Assembly: GCA_000934455.1 (NCBI GenBank)
Contig: KN887169.1
Span: forward strand, 33,575-58,606
Length of the DNA: 25,032 nt
Reading direction: 5' to 3'
DNA from: Apostichopus parvimensis
Lineage: Eukaryota; Echinodermata; Holothuroidea; Aspidochirotida; Stichopodidae
Shown here in pieces: positions 1 through 11,500 of the stretch (position 1 is its first letter; every line of letters starts with the position of its first letter). The notes below the pieces were generated by a model. It did not search any database. It was not told where the DNA came from and saw nothing but the letters and a program-made list of their open reading frames with translations. The translations under genes and the position numbers were made by a program.

Positions 1-342
1 CCAACTTAGGCAAATAACTAACATAAAAACGCTTTCACTAATGTTTTGTCAATAACATCTACTCTATGTGTAAATTTGTCGAAAATAAACTTAATTTGCA
101 TTTGTAAGACTAATTCCAACAATTCTATGTTAGGTTAAACAATTGCCTTGAACACCACTGGTACAAATGTGGGGAACGCTCCTCTGTCTTGGATTTGAAA
201 TTCCGTTAAATCCGTATCAGTAAAGTATCAATAGTAAGCAGTTATATGTACATTTCTTTTTATCTCAGTATAAACAATAACATAAACATAGTAATAGTTC
301 GCTTCATAATAATCCTTGAACTATAATTACTGCTATACTTAC

Positions 343-670
343 CCTTTACGTCTATTTTGAACCTTGCTGCCTCGGAACTATTATACCAACAAGTAAACAC
401 ATCATCAAAAAACATCAATACATTTAACAACTCCAGTGTCTCATGCAATGCACTGCAATTTTTAATAGTCGCCTGAAGTTTGTCGTAACTACTAGTCCGT
501 GCGTTATCTCTAAATATGATCACATTATCGTATTTCCATGTCATCCCGAACTTGTGAGAAGAGCGATTAACTGGGCATTCCAAGCAAGCGTTTCCGTTCG
601 GTTTAACTGTTATTGTTATATTCGAGTAGGCATCCGCATTAATCTGGCTCCCCATGCATATAATCTTCAC
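343..670 (-). CDS. Ig-domain exon of a paralogue of the pseudokinase receptor (partial gene)
   Basis: Open frame with acceptor CTGCTACTCCAG and consensus donor GTAAGT at 342, leaving phase 1. The Ig core shows ACLECP, GMTWKY and DVFTCW, and SQINADAYSN...NACLECP aligns without gaps to the first Ig exon at 22159-22500. Any further exons would lie beyond the left edge. Oddity: entering in phase 1, as in the paralogue, meets TAA within about 11 codons. The open frame needs phase 0 entry, and no matching signal-peptide exon was found. It may therefore be a broken paralogue or may use an unseen upstream exon. Confidence 0.55.
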
Positions 671-790
671 CTGGAGTAGCAGGAGAACTATTAAAATAAA
701 AGTGGAATAAAGAAAAACAAATGGATTGAAAACAAATTGATTTGAAATCTTGCTCGAAACAATGAAAAGAAATCCAAGAAGTTTTCGTAC

Positions 791-941
791 CTTTAAAAGT
801 TATATTCAGAATATCCTTCGAGTAAGTCATATTAAGTAATGCCATAGCCTCTAGATCGTTGAATTGTAAAACAGCACACTGGAATGTAGAAGATCTATTT
901 TCCAGTTGTTCTTGATCCTCAGGTCTATGTGGTTGATGCAA
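791..941 (-). pseudogene. Ig-like exon fragment, probably a decayed copy
   Basis: The frame includes FQCAVLQFNDLEAMALLNMT and ends at a donor-like GTACGA in phase 1. The C...L...LLN pattern resembles the E-strand part of the neighbouring Ig exon (CSALHETLELLN), but the F-strand TCW segment is missing. Joining its donor to the acceptor at 671 gives an early stop. The upstream limit is arbitrary because no clear acceptor is seen. Confidence 0.3.
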
Positions 942-1235
942 CTTTATCCGTGAACGTTCGTTACTACATTGTAACTATCTATGATCATCTTAATTGTATA
1001 TTGTAACTGTTTATGTTTAACTATATTTCACTTTCATTTCATACATCGGGTGTAACAATGATTAAGTCTGTATAACGTAAAACTGAACCAACAGTGTACC
1101 TGTTACTGACATTTGAAGCTCTATTGCTTTTGTGTGATTAATTCCAGCCTATGCTAGGTGTAACAGAAGAACAAAACTTGATTCCGCTTCGTTGTAAGTT
1201 GATGATTTCATTTAAATTAATATTATTGTGTGATT

Positions 1236-1511
1236 GTAGTTTAATTTCAGTTACTCTCGGAACAAAATGGCGTATGCATTGAATTTGCCTATCCAGGAAG
1301 TACCTCGCAACTACCTGCATTCTGACATAAGCCGGCGCTAGTTGTATTGGGAACATCAATTGCATTTTTTTTCCGTTGATAGAAAATATTGGATGCTGGT
1401 CACTCAAAGTTTCAATCCAGAAAAATTGATAACTTTTCGTATCGCAAACGCATCGATTCGTAAACATCCATTGGTTTAGATTGGGTGGATAACAATGAGT
1501 GTGTATAGTTA
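1236..1511 (-). pseudogene. Possible Ig-like exon remnant
   Basis: An acceptor-like TTCTATTATGTACAAG, phase 1, precedes an open frame reading VTIHTHCYPPNLNQW, then CVCDTKSYQFFWIETL and RQIQCIRHFVPRVTEIKLQ. The C...W...C spacing and final G-strand-like EIKLQ suggest the second Ig domain of the same receptor family. No good donor follows in phase 1, so it is more likely a relic than an active exon. Similarity is weak by eye. Confidence 0.3.
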
Positions 1512-2465
1512 CTTGTACATAATAGAAGCAGGCTTGGTTCAGATATATAATTATAGTGCCGGGACCCAACAGGTTAAGAAAACTTATCAATAAGGCAGGG
1601 AAAATATGTTGACGTTATAGTCCCAGAAGATCGCAGAAAGTATGTGTGACGGTGCTGAGCTTTGTTTTGATGTATAATGTAATCATGTAACAAGGAATTC
1701 TGGTGATATTTAGAGAAAATAGCAAGTTACCTAATTAAATAAATGATGTAAATTATCAAGATCTGTTACACTTGTCTATTTTTCTTAAATTTTGGACGCC
1801 TCGATTGGAAGGGAGCGAGAAGGGTATATACGCTTGGCAGGGAGCTTGGGCCCATTGATATGACAGGCCCTGCTGGAAAGGCTATAGAGTAACAAACATA
1901 ATAGCTGAAGAAGCTCCTGCTAGGATCGAAGCCTCAGGCCTACTTACTTTTACACAAGACTAAATATAAAAAGAACTGACGGCATGATCCGAATAAATGT
2001 ACATTATTGCATAGCATAGAAATGATGCTATCACGATATGTAGAAATTGCCGGTACCAAGTTCAGCGTTGCTCGCGGGTAGAGAAGGGGAAAACAATTGT
2101 ATCTGTGCAAAATGAATCTAAACATTTTAAGTTTGAAAATTTTACTGACGTTGTTTACTCCCTGACTTGATTTGTATGTGTTATTGCGGGTCTTATGGAG
2201 GAAGGTAACGAATGGGGAACTGTTCCAAAGATTTGAATGGGTAGGCCTGCTATTATGTTATATGTGGTTAGCAACGTTTTACGATATACCTTTGTATCAT
2301 TTGAAAAGAATGTCCCTTTAACTGAAAATAAACTGGAAGGATATTATGAAGAAAAATGCGTTTGATGTGCAGAACAAGGGTGTATGTTTGCTGTTCTGCA
2401 TTAAGTTAAATACTCGCTACATTGCTACTAAATTGAAATATTGAACCTCTTTTTCTTTCTTTTAG
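1512..2465. other. Region between the left Ig remnants and the NACHT gene
   Basis: The divergent interval expected to hold the NACHT gene's promoter and first non-coding exon. No open frame with domain content and no clear core promoter motif was found. The only clear signal is the acceptor ending at 2465. Confidence 0.4.
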
Positions 2466-2479
2466 ATACTCTTTTCACG

Positions 2480-2549
2480 ATGACTGGAAAGCGGGTGAAA
2501 GCGGTTGTTTTCTTCGGTTTACTTTTAACATCAGTTGTTGGGGAAGGAG
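2480..2549 (+). CDS. Exon 1 (coding part): signal peptide
   Basis: The ATG at 2480 has A at -3. It encodes basic residues (MTGKRVK) followed by the hydrophobic core AVVFFGLLLTSVVG, a typical signal peptide. The donor GTACTG at 2550 leaves phase 1. A pyrimidine-rich acceptor ends at 2465, so 2466-2479 is probably 5'UTR of a spliced exon. A longer first exon in another frame is not supported. Confidence 0.8.
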
Positions 2550-5500
2550 GTACTGAATTCAAATTGAAATGAAATTGATATTGAGACCATTTTATTGGAT
2601 AGCTCGCAACATATAAATGTCACAGATATACATATCAGGTTATGGAAGATGTGCGCTAGGGTTTAAAAAAAGGTAATACTTAAGAAGTAACGACCGAGGT
2701 TGTCTCAATACATAAAATCCAGAAAAAGTGGCCATCCTAATCCTCCCTTAAAAACATGGGATGTATTACTTTTAAAAGGTTTGTTTCTCTGGTGCAGTGA
2801 TGATGCTTTGACTTATGTTTGGTTACGATGCCGAAGGCTCAGTAACCGCAGCCATCGTGCCGGCGTCTCGTGTGTGTAGATGACGGCTAGCTTGTACAAA
2901 CGATATCTCAACAAACACAAGCTGAATCTATGTCATACATGGTAGATAGAGCCCTATGATGAGTGGATGTGCCCTTTTGTTTTCAGGTCCCATCTCATGA
3001 ATATTAACGAGTGTGCGGGACTAACCTTAATTCTTTTAAAATGTCAATATCTCTGCAACCATATTTCTGATTTAGTTTATACTTGGTATGGTGTTATAAC
3101 TACATAATATGTACATGTCATTTGCAACAACATTTTTTCGTCGTTAATATGTATGTATGTATGGGTGGGGCTTAAATGGGACATTGTCACAAACAGATTC
3201 TAACCTCGATATCTCAAAAACCACAGGTTGAATCAATGTCATACTTGGTAAATATGTGCCCATGATAGATGGATATGCATTATAATTCTTGGTTCTCATA
3301 TCATACTATCAATGAGTGGGCGGGGCTTAGCGTACAATTTTGTTTATACTGGTATAGTGATGTTGATACAAAAAACACATTTTCATGACGTCTCAAACTT
3401 TATGTCATTAATGTTCCTCAGATTGCAAGAAATGGATGTTAAACACAAGACAAATACTTGGTTTTCATCCTTGGCATATATTAGGTTTTTCACATTACAT
3501 TTATGCAATCAACCGTGTTGATTTTTGAGCGCACATCTTGAAAATTTATCAGTGAACATAAATTCTTAATCAGATATCTCTGAAAGTAGCTTTATAGATA
3601 TACTTGGATAATACAATATAAGTGTATATATATATGTTAGTACCATGTCTCAACATGTCTTGAAATAAATACTAACATTGTTAAATATAACAGCATAATA
3701 CATTCTCTTTCAAGCACTGAAGCATACCATCAATATCTCCAACATTCTTTAACATGACTTATTTATCCTATATTATGAACTCTCCATATCTACCAGTTTC
3801 CCCAATTCAGTAATTGGGTTGTGTACTTTTTCATCGGAACGGTTGCACGACTGTCTCAAGTTGATACTTCACATTGATTTAGTAATGATTTGATAAGTGA
3901 AGCACTATCTTGGTATCAATCAGACTATTACATGTTTTGAACTACTTATATATACACCCTTTAAGGTTTATAACAGATTCAAATAATTATTATGATTTGA
4001 ACCTTTGTTTTTTAACTACAGAATTTGAGAGCATTAGCTGTGACAACCAGTATTTTGCCGAATTAGGCAAGCCTTATGTCATTGTCTGTAACGCTAGCGC
4101 TGAACAACGTGATATGTACTGGTATAAAGGTGGAGATACGAGTAGCATTCCGATACTCAAAATCGAAGATGGTAGATACGGAGGACAGGAATACCAACAA
4201 GGGGAGTATGAGTTTACCAACGAAAATGCGTTGAAATTAAACAGCACGCAACTGAAGCACGAAGGAAAATACACCGTGAGAGTTTTCTTCAACGACTTTG
4301 ATTCTGATACGACGACTACAGAGCTGAAAGTATACAGTAAGCATAAATACTGTAGCACGTAATTATAACAGTATTATTAGTAACGTTGTTGGATAGATGC
4401 GATTTTTTTTTTCTGGTGGCTAAAGATGACTGTTATCAAAAGTGTTTAAATAAATCTGAAATCTTAGGCGAAGACCGCATCCTCATAATAACATTTTGTG
4501 TGTCAAAAATATAGACTTTTAAGTATTGTTATGTTTTGTAAACGTTTCTGAAACTAGCGGAATGAATGATGTCACCAGGGTACTTCAGATAAAAAATGTC
4601 ATTGTTTTTCTTTATAATTTATCAATCATGTATACCCCCCCCCCCCCAAGAGGGAAGGATATTTGTACAAAAAGGCACACTTTTACGAATTTCAGTGCAG
4701 AGAATTTTGATACATGGGCGGCCTCAGAAACACAAATACAGCTGGGCAAACCTCTTCGGTTTTTCAATCACTAGTTAAATTTTCAAATAAGTAACCGGTT
4801 TACAGTGCGAGAATTAACCGGTTAACCTTCAATACTTGATTATGTTTTTTTGACTGGGGCTGGGGAGGAGTAAGATGCATAGCAACCAAATAAGAACCAA
4901 TATCAATGGACTATAATTGGCGTCCATATTCACCCAAGGTCAACCATGGCTTTGCCCTGGGTGATATTGTCTTATATTTGGCTGCTCTAGACGCCTGGAT
5001 ATAGCACACTCGGGCTTTCTCTGTTGATTACGGGACTCCTTTTGACGTAACTTTTCGTTACGTCTCGGGAGAGAGTTTATCTTTTTTTAAGAGGGCCGGC
5101 TTCAAGTTGCTCCTTCTGTGGTACTTGTAACCAGGTCCTGGTAACATGAATTATAAACGCCGTTGTCGGAGGTCTTATTCCAAATTAGATCAGCACCTTA
5201 CCATTTGGTTTGTTGCAATCCGATTTGGCCGGTAATTTCCGTAAATTTGGCAGACCCGGGAAGATCTTTCTCTTGAAGGGGTGTACGGAAGCACGATTTT
5301 GAGAACGAATATCTCAGTTGAGACTAACTGCAGTGACTATTTGAGTAATGTTGTAAATCCTGATAATTTTCTTAATAATAAGAGCTGTCTACATATAGGA
5401 AGTATATCCGATTACGTACCCTGCCATTGGAAGTTGTAGCCTTTTCATGGCGTCTTCTGGCTATTTTCAATCATATAAATACATCTCAGAATGAGGAATT

Positions 5501-8500
5501 ACGCTTCTTTCACTCTGTGGGTCATAGTTCAGATTCCTATAATGGGGTCTTGAGAAGGGTGTGTGTGTGGGGGGGGGGGATGGGTAGCGTTTTGAAAACG
5601 TGTCCTCGATTGGGATAGAGATTCCACAAGGACATCCGGCTCTCTTTGAAAAATAGTTGCTTACGTTGTATCTGTTTCGATGTATTCCCGTTGGATATCC
5701 ACTTTATAGTTTTTATTTATTGGTTTCATTGATCACCCTTGAGTATGCTACCCACAAGCATCTCTCTTAGTATGCATGCACCCTCTCAGAATATAAGTAA
5801 CAATCACCTACAGGGATTCTAAGCACATCAATGTGTATCGACAAAATTGCTTTATTGCCATAATTAAAGTTAGTTAAGTTAGTAGTAGTATTTTTCATAT
5901 TATTTAATTTTTGTTTTGGAGTTTGTTTTCTTCAACAACTTCTCCCCAGAATCTGTGTATATTTATTATATTCAAATGGGGAAAACATTCTATAAGCATT
6001 GCGCTTCTTTTTACTCCTTTTCCATGCATTTGCATAGCTTAAATATTGTATATAAATTATCATGGTGAATGTTGTTTTCTCTTTCTTTGTACCTGTCTCT
6101 CTAGATTGTATATCAAAATATTCGTTTATACATTCATGTAGTGTACACAATTGCTGGAAATAAATTATTGTCATTGTCATTTTATGGAGAAACCTACATG
6201 ACGTCCATTTCATTTGCTTGAATAAAGCTGTTTTCGTACCAATTGGTATGGTACATACTTTGAAGATGTTTTTTCTTCTTATAAATATATTACATAGAGT
6301 GACTGACTATCACAGGCTCATTTCCTTCCTTCACTAATTTATTAAAATGTGCTGCCAGTTTGGTCTTCATAAATATACAATGCTGACATTTATATAAATT
6401 ATCCTTCTATACAGTTCGACCAGATCCTCCGTGCCCACTGATTGATGCATGTGGATCGACCTGTACTGGATGTCAACTGAATGTTACCACTTCTGGATTA
6501 CTGACTTGTTATGTGAGTGGCTCTCGACCAATGATGGACGTAGACTGGATTGTAACTAACCAGTCTGGAGTTAGCTTCACTAAAGAAGAGCAAACTCATA
6601 GAGAAATGGGTGACAGATGGTACACTGAGAAAACCATTGAATACACAACACCTGATTGTGGAGCAGATGCTACTTTCAGATGCATCGCTTCCTTGTCAGA
6701 CTTTCCGATTGCTCCTCTTCTTGATAGTTTCTACAGCACTGTTAGGATAAATACAGGTATGGTGACATATACTGACTGGAAAATTCGTTTTGGTATTAGT
6801 GATGCATTGCTGTTTATTGAACTGTATTCCATGCTCATCTTTGGCAGTTTATTATTAGTCCGTTGAGTTTACGTAAGTAATATGTATATTACAAAACTTC
6901 ATTAAGATTTAATTTTGTGCAGTGTAACTGAATTACGAACACATTTGGAACATACCAGACGGACATTGTAGAACATTCATAACGAAGGGATATGAACATA
7001 ATGCATAGCTATATGAATAGTTATGTCTTAATGGTATTTAGTGGCTATAAAATGGGACAGATTAGGTAGACTTCTGAGCCAGTTATAAAATACAACACAC
7101 GTTTTGGTATTACTATATGATATATCCACAATTAGGGCAAAACGTGCACCCTAAGCAAAACTAAAATGATAGGTCTTGTCTTTGGAGAAGCAAACCTATA
7201 AATTAACTAATTTGCAAATAGCAAATTATTCTATAACTATAGAACCTTGGGTTTTTACTTGTCTTCTGTCAGGTATTAAGGGGAATAGGCCAATTATAAA
7301 TGTATTTTCGACAGCGTACAAAGTAGTATGGGGAAGAAGGCATTACTTCAAATTTAAAGCGTGTTTATGATAACAACGCAATTATGGCCAATAACACAGG
7401 AAAGACGTAGCTCTCAGATATGTCGTTATTGAAATTCCTCTCGCGTCACCCTTACTTACAAGACTGTGTAACCTGACATGTACAATCTTCGGTGTCTTGA
7501 TTATGTCGTTTCAGAAGCCTGCAAAGAGCCTCCTTCAATGGAACCCACGAGTAGCCCTAAAGGTCAAGTCGCCTGGGCCTTTGTCGTTATTGGAATTATA
7601 ATGTTCTTTGTTTTAATACTCGTCCTCATTGCTTGCTGTTTGTACAGCAGAAGAGGTAACGCATTTTTTTGGGCCCGAAGAAATGGTAAGGATAAGTATG
7701 GTGTTTTGAAATGACCTAATAACGTTCAATATTCCGACCATACCAACAACATAGAGAACCATTATCGTTGCAACTCCCAAATAAGTAGCAGGTACTATGT
7801 TGGCAACTGCAAACTTTTATGCAACACAATTACTTTATAGAAGAAAAGAACGATGTTAGTTGGTGTCACAACAGATGATATTTATCTCATGATTGCTAGA
7901 ATATGTCAAACATACTTTCAAACATATTTTTACGCTCCATAATCTCTACAGTACAAGGGCGAACAAGAACTATCTAATAGTGCTGCAGCTTGTGAGGGTC
8001 ATGCACTCGCAGGTAGTAACTGTGCAAAATTGTAATCAGAAAGAAAGTTTCGTTTTTCTCTCTTTTTTTTCTCTCTAAACATTGCTCACCTAGTCGTTGT
8101 AAATCGGTCGCAATTATTCATCAATTTAAATTATCGTAACGGATGAAGCGTGGGATGGGGGTTAGGTGGGTAGGACGTGTGCCCTTGCCCCTTCAATTTT
8201 CTTGTGATTTGCACTTTATTCAGGTACCCATTTTGTAATTTCAAATCCCTCCCCCCAACCTCTCTTAGCCACCCCCAAACTTGCCATTTCTTTTGCCGCC
8301 ACTGCCAGTTCATACAGTTGAGTGTAGTAGGAACGTATATATAGTGACCATGTTAGTGCATTGTGCTCCTGTCCTGATACAACATATATCATGTTGCTAT
8401 GGTAACTGCAGGTATAGTATACCTTAGGTCAGATCCGGGCTGACTTTGTTGTGTAACGTGGTGTTGTTCAGCGTACTACATACACTACACACTATCTTTG

Positions 8501-11500
8501 TCTCTGTTATTTTACTTCCGCATTTAATTTGTTTTAAGACTGTTAACTACCGTATAATAAAAGTAGAGAACATATTTGCATCGTTTGGAAACATTGTTGG
8601 TTATTTTTCATTTAAGTTTACAACAATTTTATGTTTATGAATGACCGGAGGTATAGGCTAATGCTATTGCTGGGTGCACGCAACCTACGGCCTTTTGCAT
8701 TGCTTGCGTTTTACCTTCGTTCATGTATTATCCTGAGATAGCCACCGGTAGACAATTGAATACCCCCTAATATAATCATGTAAAGCATAATTTATTTTAC
8801 ACAAGCTGCATTAAATTATTCTTTATAATAACAATGAACATTGAAATGTCAAAGCCACGATAATTGAATCGAACATATTTTGATTTTTGTTTTTTTAGGT
8901 ACGGGTATACAGATCGCAACTTCGGATCCATACATGGTAAGAAGGACATATCTTTATTACTTCATGGTCTTTATGCACAATGCGTTCCTGTTCATCCACT
9001 TGTTTGAGTAATTTCCATATTTGTTTTTATATCAGGATATGCAGAGGCTAAATCCGAAGCAGAAGAAAAAATCTCTTGAAGGTATGATATAATTTTTTAT
9101 CTTTAACATTATAATTCAAAGCAAGAAGACTTAACGCGACAGCTGTGAAAGCTCCAGTATGGGAAACAACTTTAGAAAAGTGTACACATTCAGCAACATG
9201 TGGGAATACGCTAAAAACAAAAACATCCTAGTCGATCTTTCAAACTGGAAAAGTAGAAAAACCAGTTTGCTGTTGTATTGTTGTTACAAGGAAATTTCTA
9301 AGCTACAGGAAGATCATGAATAAAGGATGTTTTCTATTTTTAAGATATGAATTACATTCATTTAACGAAAGATAGTGCATCATCATTACATGTATCATAA
9401 ATATAGCGGTTATGACATAAGAGTTTTATTTTATTGCCGATGACATCCCTGCCTTTCATAACCAAGTTTTAATGCAAAATATAAATATCTTGCTCATGGA
9501 AACCATTCCTTTCTATAATGTCATAACGTTGTACAATCGTGGCAGTCATTGATATTTTTATTTTTTTCTTTAGAGAGGAGAAAGACTTTAGTGGAAGGGC
9601 TAATGAAGTATTACGAGAAATTTTGCTTCATCAAGCCGCTACCGTGGGCTGAACCAATACCGATACATGCCCTTTACACTACATGCCAGTGCACCGTCAC
9701 TAACGTGAACGGTGACGTCAGCCATCACGCTAGCGACTTTCTGTCTACACCGGAGTTTAATTTCGATAGTAATCGGGTATTCATTATAGCAGATTTAGGT
9801 TACGGGAAGACAACCTACACTCAGCACCTGGTTAGCGATTGGGTATCAAAGATGAAACCAACGAAAACTGACAAAAAGAATAAAATCAGGGAAACTATAC
9901 TAATATATATTCACCTTAAAGAGGTTGATCCCTCCATGATACTTTCCGAACTTGTCAAAAAAATGATGCCTGTTGGAATCGACTTGACCGTGGACGATAT
10001 TGTTGAAATATTTCTGAATTTTGAGTTTCAAGTACTCTTGGATGGGCTTGATGAGATATCGATGTCAACGATTAGTACCAAAACATCTCCCGAGAAACCT
10101 ACTAACGATGAAGGAGAACGTGTCAATCTCCTTCAAGAGGAGGGTGAAAATGATGCTAATCTGACGGTCGAAAATTTACTCGATGATAAAATAAACACTG
10201 TTAAGTTTAAACAGATTAAGGTTTGGGTAACGTCTCGTGAAGTTGATGACATGAAGGCTTCATTTGCCCTACCATATTCAAAGGTAAAATTGAATGGTTT
10301 CAGTAATTCTCAAGTCAATGAGTATATTCATAAAACCTGCAAATATTACTTTAAATCACAAGCAACACCCCAACTAACCTTGATCCCCGAATCAAAGATG
10401 AAAGAATCTAAGTTAGACGCCACACAACAAGCCAAATCGGATTCAAACAACGAAGAGACGATTGAAATAAAAACGACAAATACCGTCAGCCGGCCGGTGA
10501 CAGATGGAGGATGTAAAAATGCCGAAAATGTAAAGTATGAAAATCCGATGAATAGGGAAAAGAATGTTAAAAACATAAATGAGGTTAACAAAGAAAATAA
10601 ACAAACCTCGGAAGTGAAAGAACAAGACATAACGGAGCAATCCCAAACTGTTGATGTGGAAAAACTTCAAAACGAAAAAGACGAGGACATTTTTACAGAA
10701 GATGGCAAAAATGAAGCAAATGAAAGTAACATTAAAGCTGACGAGGTGTCGGATGATGTAGCAAGAAAGTTAATTCCCGCCGCTCATGACGAGATAAAGC
10801 AAGGAGAATCAGAGCAGAAAGATAACACTGTTTCACGAAACGACGGACATAACCCGGAATCCTATGATACTTTAGAAATACTCTCAAACAAGGTTACTGA
10901 ATGTATGGAATTAAACGAAATTTCTCAGAATTTTTCTGAAACACCCCTTCTGCTGATTATGATTGTTCATATAATTACATGCAGAATGTTAGATCCAACA
11001 GGGAAATATAAAGAAGTGAATGTTAACAAACTGACAACAATAATAAGATTAGTGATTACATGTTTGGAATCCCGATACGTGCAGAAAGTTAATAACCAGT
11101 CCATTCAAGAAGATATTAAGAGTCTGGAAGCTAGACTTGGTAAAATAGCATTTGAAAACAGAATGAGCCTTTCATTGGGTAAACGCGAGTATTGGAACGA
11201 TAAACTTGGTAACAAAGATACCCAACTTGCCTTAGCCGTAGGTTTGCTCAAGTATTCAAAGAAAGTAGGAAGCGGAGGAAGTCAAATAGAAGAACTGGCT
11301 TTTTCGTCCTATGCTGGAATCATGTTTAAACATGAATTCTTTCAGGAATTTCTAGCTGCTCAGTATGTGCCAGACAGTGATGAAGAGTGGGCGTGGATAG
11401 ATGAATTTATCAAAAATAGTACTGACGATGCAACAGTCAGGTTATTACAGTTTATGTTCGGCATGAATCATACTAGATTAGATAAAGCAGTAAAATCTCT

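Larger units (their letters stand above)
4337..6414 (+). other. Intron 2 of the NACHT receptor gene
   Basis: 2,078 bases with a poly-C tract, a GT/poly-G tract and two small inverted repeats. The open frames at 4526-4774, 5427-5618 and 5932-6213 (minus) show no recognisable domain. No additional Ig-like exon was seen on either strand. Confidence 0.65.

Noticed and set aside
4526-4778. Two overlapping open frames across the poly-C run
   Set aside because: They depend on a length-variable homopolymer in an intron and carry no domain.
10346-10670. Minus-strand open frames of 94 and 75 residues
   Set aside because: They are antisense shadows of the Lys/Glu-rich insert in the NACHT exon, giving artificial Phe/Leu/Ser-rich peptides.
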